Source: an uncultured Bacillota bacterium (GTDB lineage: Bacteria > Bacillota > Dehalobacteriia > UBA4068). From it: DNA of 6,830 nt. The notes under the pieces were generated by a model, which was given only the letters and a program-made list of their open reading frames with translations, made no database searches and was not told the origin of the DNA. The stretch spans positions 1 to 6,830 of the forward strand of contig CAKRYM010000082.1 of NCBI GenBank assembly GCA_934427095.1, read 5' to 3'. The first letter of the stretch is position 1. Each line of letters opens with the position of its first letter. The translations under genes were made by a program, and so were the position numbers. This document shows positions 1 to 5,767 of the stretch, piece by piece.

Positions 1-1455
1 GAAGGCTGGGACGAGGAAATGGCCCAAAAGGTGGAAACCTTACTGGACTGGCAGATGAACGAGCGCATGGATTTGCCCCGAGTAATGGGGGAAAAGGTAG
101 CTTCGGATCTGGTGGTCTATGGTACGGCTGTGGTGTATACCGGTTGGGAGTACCGCACGCGGGAAATTCGCCGGGGCATGATGGCCGAAACACCCCTGCT
201 TGATGAAGGGGGAGAGCCCATTCTGGATGCTGACGGGGAAATGATGACTTACCGGGCCCGTCAGGTAGAACAGCACCGAGAGGTGGTTGCCGACGACCCG
301 GTGGTGGTCTGCATTCCCTTGCAGGATTTTTATGTGGACCCGGAAGCGGAAAGCTTAGATGAGGCCAGGTATTTGGGACATAAGGAATACAAAAGCCGCG
401 CTGAGCTGGAAATCTTTTGCGAACAGGGAAAATACCAGATTGATTGGGATGAGGTGCCGGAAACCGAAGAGATCGAAAATCAGGAGGAAGGGCATCTGGG
501 CTTGTATTTGCTTCACCATTACTGGGAAGAAGGAATGCATCTGGTCTTTTTGAACCGTGGCCCTTGCATCTTAGAAGAAGAAAACCCCTTCTGGCATGGG
601 GAAATCCCCTATAATAAGACCTGTTATGTACCGATTAATGGGGAGTTTTACGGCATGGGTATCCCGGAAATTCTGGCGGGATTGCAGGATGAACTGAATA
701 CCAGCCGCAACCAGCGCATTGACTACAACTCCCTTTCTTTGCGCCGCATGTGGAAGCTAAGAAAAGGCTGCGGATTAACGGCTAGGGATTTGGTCTGGCG
801 GCAGAACGGCGTTTTGCAGGTAGAAAACATGGACGATGTCCAGGAAATCAATATTCAGAGCTTACCCGCAGACGCTTTTGCCAATGAAAGCTCCGTGAAG
901 CAGGATATGCAGGATACCACGGGCTGTCATGACGTGATTATGGGCGCCTCTTATGCCCAAGAAACAGCTACCACTACCGTAACCAGGGATAATAATGCTT
1001 CCCTGCGGTTTAAGACGGTAATGAATGCGTTGGTCAAGGATATTTTGCTGCCCGTGGCGCGGAAATTCATTGCTTTGGACAAGCAGTTCTTAAGCGAGGG
1101 CCGGGTATTACGTCTGTTGGGCGAACCGGCGCCGGAGTTATTCACCGTGGAGCCAGAGGACATTAGCGGCGAATATGATGTGATTTACTGCGGTACGGCC
1201 GTAGAATCCCAAGCAGGGAAAGAAGAGAATAAGGAAAAAGCCTTGCAGGCTTATTCCTTGGCTTTGGCTGATCCGGCTTATCAAAAGGACGATGCGGCTC
1301 GCTTGGAATTGTTCCGCCGGGTATTGGAAACCTTGGGCATGGAAAACGCCGAACGGCTTTTGCCTGAGCAAGGGCAGAGCGTGCCGGATGCACAAACGGC
1401 AGCCTTAACCCAGCAACAAACAACCGGGGCAGAAGGGCCTGGGTTGATTGGTTAA
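1..1455 (+). CDS. Phage portal protein (P22/SU10-like), 5' end outside window
   Basis: Portal proteins form the dodecameric ring at one capsid vertex through which DNA is packaged and ejected, and on which the tail is built. The frame is open from base 1 (EGWDEE precedes the first in-window Met at 19), so the true start lies upstream and perhaps around 100 residues are missing; this estimate is inference. Residues counted from that Met: an alpha-helical start with YGTAVVYTGWEY near 34-45; the family-like wing/stem block FYGMGIPEIL followed by LQDELNTSRNQRIDYNSL near 212-241; then a segment ending TTGCHDVIMGASYAQETATT near 299-318, followed by a long helix (R..NNASLRFKTVMNALVKDILLP) typical of the portal stem and crown. 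The C-terminus is Q/T/G-rich (QTAALTQQQTTGAEG) and probably flexible. It ends with TAA, 66 bases before the next gene. The block order fits the P22-type portal family; alternatives are unlikely. Confidence 0.92.
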   Translation, partial: EGWDEEMAQKVETLLDWQMNERMDLPRVMGEKVASDLVVYGTAVVYTGWEYRTREIRRGMMAETPLLDEGGEPILDADGEMMTYRARQVEQHREVVADDPVVVCIPLQDFYVDPEAESLDEARYLGHKEYKSRAELEIFCEQGKYQIDWDEVPETEEIENQEEGHLGLYLLHHYWEEGMHLVFLNRGPCILEEENPFWHGEIPYNKTCYVPINGEFYGMGIPEILAGLQDELNTSRNQRIDYNSLSLRRMWKLRKGCGLTARDLVWRQNGVLQVENMDDVQEINIQSLPADAFANESSVKQDMQDTTGCHDVIMGASYAQETATTTVTRDNNASLRFKTVMNALVKDILLPVARKFIALDKQFLSEGRVLRLLGEPAPELFTVEPEDISGEYDVIYCGTAVESQAGKEENKEKALQAYSLALADPAYQKDDAARLELFRRVLETLGMENAERLLPEQGQSVPDAQTAALTQQQTTGAEGPGLIG

Positions 1456-1521
1456 AAGAAAGGGTGGTCGGCGGGAGCAAAAAGAGGCGTCCGGCGGGAG
1501 GACGTACACACAGGAGGAAGT
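1456..1521 (+). other. Short spacer with 9-bp direct repeat and ribosome binding site
   Basis: This is the widest gap between the portal and adaptor genes. It holds the 9-base direct repeat CGGCGGGAG at 1469-1477 and 1492-1500, a weak 5-bp inverted repeat (CGTCC 1488-1492 with GGACG 1500-1504), and the strong AGGAGGAAGT ribosome binding site immediately before the ATG at 1522. I see no promoter and no convincing terminator here. The repeat is short and may be chance in G-rich sequence. Confidence 0.4.
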
Positions 1522-1761
1522 ATGGACGACCGGTACAGGGAGATACAAGAAGGGTATTTGGCCCTTAGGCATAACCCCTTTTGGCTTTGGCTGGAACAGG
1601 AGATGGAGTCCAAGCAGAAATATTTTACGGCAGAGCTGCTGAATGCCAAGACCTGGGAAGAAAGCTGCCGCAGTCAGGGTGGCTTGACGGTCATCACCGG
1701 GCTTTGGAATCAGATCAGGCAAATTGCCGGCACAGCATGGAAGGAGGGAGAATGGGAATGA
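1522..1761 (+). CDS. Small phage protein of unknown function between portal and adaptor
   Basis: A 79-residue protein starting MDDRYREIQEGYLAL. The start is well supported by AGGAGGAAGT directly upstream. The sequence looks mostly helical: an N-terminal segment with the aromatic cluster NPFWLWLEQEME (residues 18-29), a lysine/glutamine-rich amphipathic middle, then SQGGLTVITGLWNQIRQIAG (51-70). There is no signal peptide or membrane span. Its stop TGA lies inside the ATGA junction with the adaptor gene, so the two are probably translationally coupled. Small proteins at this position are common in podovirus-like structural operons, and roles such as assembly factor or minor virion component are possible. 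I do not recognise the family and assign no function. That it is a real gene is likely from its ribosome binding site, the tight packing and the coupled overlap. Confidence 0.8.
   Translation: MDDRYREIQEGYLALRHNPFWLWLEQEMESKQKYFTAELLNAKTWEESCRSQGGLTVITGLWNQIRQIAGTAWKEGEWE
1741..1760 (+). promoter_or_regulatory. Ribosome binding site and ATGA coupling junction of the adaptor gene
   Basis: AGGAGG at 1742-1747, with a second GGAG at 1747-1750, precedes two in-frame ATG codons at 1752 and 1758. The spacing favours 1758: 10 bases from AGGAGG and 7 from GGAG, against only 4 and 1 for the ATG at 1752. The ATG at 1758 also overlaps the preceding gene's TGA (1759-1761) as ATGA, the usual layout for translational coupling. 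This is why 1758 was chosen, although 1752 would add only Met-Gly. Confidence 0.7.
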
Positions 1762-2282
1762 CCTTTGAGGAATTACGTAATTTGTTTGAATCTTATACCA
1801 AGACAGATCATTATATTGACAATGCGCAACTAGCCTTATGGTTTAACGAAGCGGCCTTGGATTTGGCTTATGATTTGGCGCCGGTACAAAAGGTGGAAAT
1901 CACCCCAGCAGATGGAGGGGTTTTCACCCCGGGTGAAGACTGGCTGGTGATTGTGGCTTCCGACATGGAGTATGAGCGGAAAAGCGACGGCAGCCTGGTT
2001 TTCCCCCAAGGCGGAAATGGGTATTTGTATTACCGGGCAGTGCCGCCTTTGTTCACGGGCACGGAGTTGCAGGCGGAATGCGGTTTGCCGGAAGCGGCTC
2101 GGTATTTGCCGGCTTTATTTGCTGCGGCCAGATACTGGGATACAGAAAGCGACGGGAGCGCAGAAGAAACCGCCATGGCCAACCGTTGGTTGAGCTATTA
2201 TTATCAAGGGAAAAATTTGGCCAAAAGCCGATATGATCTCAGCCGGGTGGAGATCGAAAGGTGGCTCGTCCGGCAAGAGTAA
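1758..2282 (+). CDS. Head-tail adaptor-like protein (SU10-adaptor type)
   Basis: A 174-residue protein, predicted to sit beneath the portal ring and join head to tail. The N-terminus is helical (MTFEELRNLFESYTKT, then DNAQLALWFNEAALDLAYDL at about 21-40). A short beta-rich middle follows (VEITPADGG, GNGYLYYRAVPPLF around 86-99), then a helical C-terminal half in which PEAARYLPALFAAARYWD (111-128) and AETAMANRWLSYYYQG-like residues (137-151) resemble the paired helices of phage adaptor proteins. The pattern 'short helices - Y.R.PP - LP..ARYLPALFAAARYW - W..YY..' is what I associate with the SU10 adaptor family; this is recall, not a search. Overlap with the upstream small gene and position beside portal, scaffold and capsid genes agree. 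The frame stays open upstream to 1581, but that extension overlaps the small gene and lacks a ribosome binding site. The most likely alternative is a head-completion (gp6-like connector) protein, a similar role. Confidence 0.72.
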   Translation: MTFEELRNLFESYTKTDHYIDNAQLALWFNEAALDLAYDLAPVQKVEITPADGGVFTPGEDWLVIVASDMEYERKSDGSLVFPQGGNGYLYYRAVPPLFTGTELQAECGLPEAARYLPALFAAARYWDTESDGSAEETAMANRWLSYYYQGKNLAKSRYDLSRVEIERWLVRQE

Positions 2283-2297
2283 GGAGGTGAGAACGTG
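2281..2297 (+). promoter_or_regulatory. Ribosome binding site supporting a GTG start
   Basis: AAGGAGGTGAGAAC overlaps the adaptor's stop codon (TAA 2280-2282) and leads to GTG at 2295. The anti-Shine-Dalgarno match is essentially complete, with good spacing, so the GTG is accepted as the start of the scaffold-like gene. No competing ATG lies nearby in this frame. Confidence 0.75.
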
Positions 2298-2867
2298 ACA
2301 TTATTTGAGCAAGGTGCGGAAGTGGATTTAACCGATGAAGGCTTATATTCGGCCTGGGAAGCAGAAATGGCGGATATGGAAGCAGAGGCCAAAGGAAAGG
2401 AAGAAGCCGCAGTAGAGGAAGGACAGGCTGTGGAACAAAAAAGAATCCCTGTGGTGAAACCAGCCAGAGGCACTCCGGAAGCAGGGGAAAGCCGTTGGCA
2501 ACAGGCAGTGGCTGACGTAAGCCGGCAATGGCCGGAAATGCAGGGGAAAATGGAAGCCGTGGTAAAACGGATGACGGAAATTTCCCAGCGTTACGGCGAT
2601 AGCGGGCTTTGGCAGCAGCATCCCGCAGGCATTATGCGCGAAGCGGCGCTGGAATTATTCGGCCCGCCCAGCAAAAACATTTCCAGGGCTGTACGAGCCG
2701 CAGCCGCGGCCGCTAGAAAAGCAGCCTTAAGGGAAGCGGAATTACGGCATCAGGAAAAAATCGGGCTTTCTTTGGGCAAAAGCAGGCGGAGCGACATGTC
2801 CCCCTTAAGCGAGGAGGAAAAGTTGATCCGAGCCATGGCTTCTGCCAAGAGTAGAGGAATTTTTTAA
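2295..2867 (+). CDS. Putative capsid assembly scaffolding protein
   Basis: A 190-residue, highly charged and helical protein encoded just upstream of the major capsid gene, where tailed phages usually carry the scaffold. The N-terminal third is acidic (for example WEAEMADMEAEAKGKEEAAVEEG at about 21-43). The middle is a Q/W-containing helical stretch (WQQAVADVSRQWPEMQGKMEAVVKRM, split by no obvious domain boundary), followed by LWQQHPAGIMREAALELFG (105-123). An alanine/arginine helix (RAVRAAAAAARKAALREAELR, about 131-151) and a basic tail ending EEEKLIRAMASAKSRGIF complete it. An acidic, coiled-coil-prone body with a basic C-terminal helix is the usual architecture of scaffolds, whose basic tail contacts the capsid protein. 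I see no protease motif, so a fused prohead protease is not supported. The function rests on position and composition rather than a recognised motif. A minor head protein is the main alternative. Confidence 0.58.
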   Translation: MTLFEQGAEVDLTDEGLYSAWEAEMADMEAEAKGKEEAAVEEGQAVEQKRIPVVKPARGTPEAGESRWQQAVADVSRQWPEMQGKMEAVVKRMTEISQRYGDSGLWQQHPAGIMREAALELFGPPSKNISRAVRAAAAAARKAALREAELRHQEKIGLSLGKSRRSDMSPLSEEEKLIRAMASAKSRGIF

Positions 2868-2878
2868 GGGGAAAAGAC

Positions 2879-2908
2879 AACCGCAGGCCAAGGGCCCTGT
2901 GGTTTTTT
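2879..2908 (+). terminator. Intrinsic-terminator-like hairpin between scaffold and capsid genes
   Basis: The arms AACCGCAGG (2879-2887) and CCTGTGGTT (2896-2904) pair over nine positions including one G-U. Two more C-G pairs can form at the top around an AAG loop with one bulged C. A six-T run follows at 2903-2908, its first two bases also pairing with A2879-A2880. It lies 11 bases after the scaffold stop and about 40 before the capsid start. The structure meets the usual criteria of a Rho-independent terminator. Whether it is efficient, partial, or overridden by a phage antitermination mechanism cannot be told from sequence. Confidence 0.72.
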
Positions 2909-2947
2909 CGACCCTAAATACAAAAAACAAAAAGAGAGGATATCAGT
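2909..2947 (+). promoter_or_regulatory. A-rich leader and ribosome binding site of the capsid gene
   Basis: After the T-run, the leader is very A-rich (CTAAATACAAAAAACAAAAAG), predicting an unstructured translation start region. AGAGGA at 2935-2940 lies 7 bases before the ATG at 2948. I looked for a promoter that could restart transcription after the hairpin: TAAATA at 2915-2920 is a poor -10 match and there is no -35-like sequence at the expected distance, so no host-type promoter is claimed. A phage-specific promoter cannot be excluded. Confidence 0.5.
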
Positions 2948-4114
2948 ATGACAAACATTACCGGTGCAAGAACAACGAAAAACATTGCCAGCAATCGTAT
3001 GATGGTGGACATGGGCAAAGAAATCGCCCTGCTGGACCCCAACGAGGCGCCTTTTGTGACCTTTTTGAAGCTGGCGAAAAAAGACAGCCGCGTGGTGTAT
3101 AACCCCAAATTCCAGTGGCTGGAAGACGATTTGCTGGAAACGGAAACTACGGTAAACAACGGTTCCGGTTATGGCGCTGAGGATACCAGTATTCAGGTAG
3201 CCAACGGCAGCATTCTCCGAGCAGGGGACGTGCTGAATCTGCCGGCCAGCGGGGAAAACCTGTTGGTTACGGCGGTAGATGGGAACACCATTACTGTTAG
3301 CCGTGGTTATGGCGCCACAGAAGCAGCAGCTATGGAAAACGGCGCCGTGGTCCTGAACATTGGCTCCGCCATGCCGGAAAATAGCAACGGCAGAGGCATC
3401 AAGAGCACGGTGGAGCAGGACGGCTACAACTATACGCAGATTTTCCGCACGCCCATTGCTTTGTCCGGTACCGAAGCGGCGTCCAAGCTGCATGGCGGCA
3501 AAGACCGTGCTTATCAGCGCAGAAAAGCTTCTTTGGAACATAAACGGGACATTGCCAGAGCCATGTACTTTGGTCAGCGCAAGGAGGATACCACTGGTTC
3601 TACTCCCCGCCGCACCATGGGTGGTTTGCTGGAAATGATCGGTAAAGACAATCAGGTGGCCTTTGATACCAGCACCTTGCCCATTACTTACCGGAATTTT
3701 GACCATTATGTGGCCAAGGAAGCTTTCCGTTACGGTTCCCAGGAAAAACTGCTCATTGCCGGCCCCAATCTGGCCAGCGCCATCAATCTTTGGGCAGAGA
3801 AAAAGCTGGTTACTGAGGTGGACAGCAATTCCACTTATGGGTTGCATGTGAAAAATCTCATCACCACCTATGGGGAGCTGAAGGTGATTTACGACCCCTT
3901 GCTGGACAGCGCTTACGCGGGGTATGGTTTCATCTTGGATACGGAAAATGTCCGTTACGCCTATTTGGATGGCCGCGACACCAAGCTCAATATTGGTATT
4001 CAGGCGCCCGATGTAGACGGTATCATTGACGAATACCTGACCGAATGTTCTTTGGAGCTGCGTCTGCCTAAGACCCATATGATTATCACTGGCGCTTATG
4101 TGCCGGAAGAATAA
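2948..4114 (+). CDS. Major capsid protein (SU10/DUF5309 type, HK97 fold)
   Basis: A 388-residue major head protein, present in hundreds of copies per capsid. The N-terminus (TGARTTKNIASNRMMVDMGKEIALLDPNEAPFVTFL, read in parts) matches the family's start, where a short arm precedes 'L.P..APF...L'. Residues about 72-140 form a beta-rich insert with the repeated strand pattern AEDTSIQVANGSILRAGDV, ENLLVTAVDGNTITVSRGYG and GAVVLNIGSAMPE, which I associate with SU10-type (DUF5309) capsid proteins. The segment TEAASKLHGGKDRAYQRRKA (175-194) leads into a long charged 'spine' helix to about 214. RTMGGLLEMI (222-231) and the C-terminal A-domain (LIAGPNLASAINLW, ..., LDGRDTKLNIGIQAPD) follow. Start chosen at the ATG with AGAGGA. 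The gene lacks TTA, CTA and TCA codons entirely, unlike its neighbours, consistent with selection for high expression. It is flanked by two hairpins. Family assignment is from memory of these patterns, but the overall call is strong. Confidence 0.92.
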   Translation: MTNITGARTTKNIASNRMMVDMGKEIALLDPNEAPFVTFLKLAKKDSRVVYNPKFQWLEDDLLETETTVNNGSGYGAEDTSIQVANGSILRAGDVLNLPASGENLLVTAVDGNTITVSRGYGATEAAAMENGAVVLNIGSAMPENSNGRGIKSTVEQDGYNYTQIFRTPIALSGTEAASKLHGGKDRAYQRRKASLEHKRDIARAMYFGQRKEDTTGSTPRRTMGGLLEMIGKDNQVAFDTSTLPITYRNFDHYVAKEAFRYGSQEKLLIAGPNLASAINLWAEKKLVTEVDSNSTYGLHVKNLITTYGELKVIYDPLLDSAYAGYGFILDTENVRYAYLDGRDTKLNIGIQAPDVDGIIDEYLTECSLELRLPKTHMIITGAYVPEE

Positions 4115-4126
4115 CAATCTAGAACA

Positions 4127-4151
4127 GGGAAGCCGGATAACCCGGCTTCCC
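4127..4151 (+). other. Strong hairpin after the capsid gene, without a T-run
   Basis: GGGAAGCCGG (4127-4136) and CCGGCTTCCC (4142-4151) are a perfect 10-bp inverted repeat around a five-base ATAAC loop. The structure begins 12 bases after the capsid stop. The sequence that follows is A/G-rich, with no run of T, so it lacks the second element of an intrinsic terminator. It could protect the 3' end of the capsid message, act as a processing site or slow polymerase; these roles are inference. It also sits just upstream of the next gene's ribosome binding site, so it might help keep that site unpaired. Confidence 0.65.
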
Positions 4152-4164
4152 CAACGGAAAGGGA

Positions 4165-4180
4165 AGGAGGGAAGGCCTTG
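4165..4180 (+). promoter_or_regulatory. Ribosome binding site supporting a TTG start
   Basis: AGGAGG at 4165-4170 is 7 bases from TTG at 4178. The conserved-looking N-terminus (GKVLRCYRDFSGGL) begins directly after this codon, and no ATG or GTG is placed as well, so TTG is taken as the start. A rare start codon with a full-strength Shine-Dalgarno sequence fits a virion part needed in few copies. Confidence 0.7.
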
Positions 4181-5737
4181 GGAAAGGTACTTCGCTGTTA
4201 TCGGGATTTTTCCGGCGGCTTATCGGAAGTGGCCAATGACAATATGGCAGATCATCAGCTGGCAGAAGCCAGGAATGTGATTCCCGGGGCGGGTTTTGGC
4301 ATTGCCCGTACCTATGGCTTAACCTGTCATGAGGATTTTCCCCCTATTCCAGGGGTTACGCAGGACTCCCGTATCTACATGATGACCTATATCCGCTTTA
4401 GCGATAGTTTAGCCAAGCACATTGCCATTCTTCGCAAGGAAGAAGGAAATGACGAGGTCTGGGCTTTGTGGCAAGGGGAATGGGCCAAGTTGTGGGAAGG
4501 TATGGCGGTCAATGGTTGGTTTACCTATGGCAATAAGCTTTACTGGATCGATCTATTGGGGGTTTATACCTATGATGGGGAAACGGTAAGCGATGGGGAA
4601 CCCACCCCCGCCGGAGAGACCATCACCCCAGAAGAGGAGGCGGTTTGGGAAAAGCTATATAAGACCACTTCTGTGGTTCAGCGGGGACAGCGGTTTTTCT
4701 ACGCCACCTTAGACAATGAGCTGATTTTTAGCCGCATCGGGGATCCTTTAGGCATAGACCCCACCAACATCATTAACATTGCCGACCAGCGGGATGATTC
4801 CATTTATGCCTTAAAAGAATTTAACGGCGGACTGCTGATTTTCAAAGGATATGGGATCTATTATCTTTCCGGCTGGGATTTTGCGGAAGGCCGCGACATT
4901 GTGTTAACCCAGCTCACCACGGCCTGTGGCTGTAAATGGCCGGACAGTATACAATTCATCAACAATGGGCTGGTGTTTTTCAATGACAATTATTTATATA
5001 AGCTGAAGATGAATAGCGGTGGTAACGGCTTCTTGGTGGAGAACCTTTCCGAAGGGCGGATGAATCAGGCCTTTGCCAAAACCACGGAATTAAGGGCAGT
5101 GCGTTCTTTGGTTTGGGACGACACGTATTTCTTCTCTTTATGCAGTGTGGACACAACGGAGGAATATCGTTATTATCCCTCCAGCGATGCTTTTTTCGGT
5201 CCGTATACCCATGGAGCCAGGGGATATTTTTATGCGGCAGACAAGCCTTTTGTCGGCTTAGACTATGGGCGAATCGCCTATTTTGACAAGGAGAGCCTGC
5301 ACTATATCGACCCGGCCAACGGGGGATTCTTGCCCATTCCCATTCGGGCAGTGACCAAGAGCTTTGATATTAACAATGCCTTTTGTCAAGAAGTACGCTT
5401 GAAAAAAGTTATGGTGTCCATGGAGCAATATCAGGCAGAGGGCTCCCATGTTACGGTACAGATTAGAGGGGATTATTGGATGACCCAATGGGACGTTCTA
5501 GCAGACGAATCCCTGGTCTGGGGAGAAAGCCTCTACGGTGAGGCTTTATGGGGCTGGAGAAATACGGTTTGTAAAGAAATTGCCGTTCGCCGCAAAACCA
5601 ATTACGTGCAATTCTGCATTAGCGACGAAACGCCGGAAGAGGCCTTACTGATTTATGGGGTGGCGTTGTTATATACCCAACGACAGCCCAAAGGCAAACG
5701 CCTGGGCGTCACAGAAGCCCCGGTGGAATATGACTAG
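4178..5737 (+). CDS. Tail nozzle / stabilisation-like protein (beta-propeller type)
   Basis: A 519-residue protein, predicted to form the distal hub of a short phage tail and plug or guide DNA exit. The N-terminus carries DFSGGL (10-15) and then ARNVIPGAGFGIARTYG (31-47). This 'DFsGGl ... RNv..g.g...R.G' opening is common to podoviral nozzle/stabilisation proteins. Most of the rest is short beta strands rich in aromatics and turns. NGGLLIFKGYGIYYLSG (216-232) is followed by the block TTACGCKWPDSI..NNGLVFFND..LYKL (247-276); this 'GC..P.SI ... G..F....LY' pattern recurs in this group and suggests propeller blades. The C-terminal part holds SLVWGESLYGEALWGW (445-460) and ends in a beta-rich segment with a basic tail (QRQPKGKR). 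No enzyme motif is evident. Its place directly after the capsid gene, with no tail-tube or tape-measure gene between, supports a short tail. A generic 'phage stabilisation protein' label would also be acceptable. Confidence 0.72.
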   Translation: MGKVLRCYRDFSGGLSEVANDNMADHQLAEARNVIPGAGFGIARTYGLTCHEDFPPIPGVTQDSRIYMMTYIRFSDSLAKHIAILRKEEGNDEVWALWQGEWAKLWEGMAVNGWFTYGNKLYWIDLLGVYTYDGETVSDGEPTPAGETITPEEEAVWEKLYKTTSVVQRGQRFFYATLDNELIFSRIGDPLGIDPTNIINIADQRDDSIYALKEFNGGLLIFKGYGIYYLSGWDFAEGRDIVLTQLTTACGCKWPDSIQFINNGLVFFNDNYLYKLKMNSGGNGFLVENLSEGRMNQAFAKTTELRAVRSLVWDDTYFFSLCSVDTTEEYRYYPSSDAFFGPYTHGARGYFYAADKPFVGLDYGRIAYFDKESLHYIDPANGGFLPIPIRAVTKSFDINNAFCQEVRLKKVMVSMEQYQAEGSHVTVQIRGDYWMTQWDVLADESLVWGESLYGEALWGWRNTVCKEIAVRRKTNYVQFCISDETPEEALLIYGVALLYTQRQPKGKRLGVTEAPVEYD

Positions 5738-5767
5738 GAAAAGAGCTAGGAAGAAAGGAGAGGGAAA
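5738..5767 (+). promoter_or_regulatory. Short spacer with ribosome binding site for the fibre gene
   Basis: Thirty bases separate the nozzle-like gene from the next. AAGGAGAGG (5755-5763) ends four bases before the ATG at 5768, and its GGAG core is 7 bases away, fixing the start. CTAGGAA occurs twice (5734-5740 and 5746-5752), probably by chance. No promoter or terminator is seen. Confidence 0.6.

Noticed and set aside
1448..1642. 64-codon plus-strand frame starting with TTG at the end of the portal gene
   Set aside because: It overlaps the portal end and half of the well-supported small gene, lacks a suitable ribosome site, and its translation is arginine/glycine-rich in the way typical of off-frame reading of G-rich DNA.
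1138..1722. Minus-strand frames across the portal end and small gene
   Set aside because: They overlap each other and real plus-strand genes, have no ribosome binding sites and no recognisable domains.
1581..1757. Upstream extension of the adaptor frame to 1581
   Set aside because: It overlaps almost the whole small gene, has no ribosome site, and the translated extension does not resemble the adaptor family. The ATGA-coupled start at 1758 is far better supported.
1783..1830. Promoter-like TTGAAT ... TTATAT inside the adaptor gene
   Set aside because: The match is weak and falls in AT-richer coding sequence, with nothing at that point that would need a new transcript.
2899..3102. 67-codon plus-strand frame through the terminator-like hairpin and capsid start
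   Set aside because: Its start lies within the hairpin's 3' arm, and it overlaps the capsid gene in another frame with no supporting signal.
2864..4117. 417-codon minus-strand open frame opposite the capsid gene as a protein-coding gene
   Set aside because: It reads the same triplets as the capsid gene, so its openness follows from absence of TTA, CTA and TCA in that gene. It resembles no family I recognise and has no clear start signal.
4127..4151. Calling the post-capsid hairpin an intrinsic terminator
   Set aside because: The stem is strong but is followed by A/G-rich sequence with no T-run on either strand, so the defining second element is missing.
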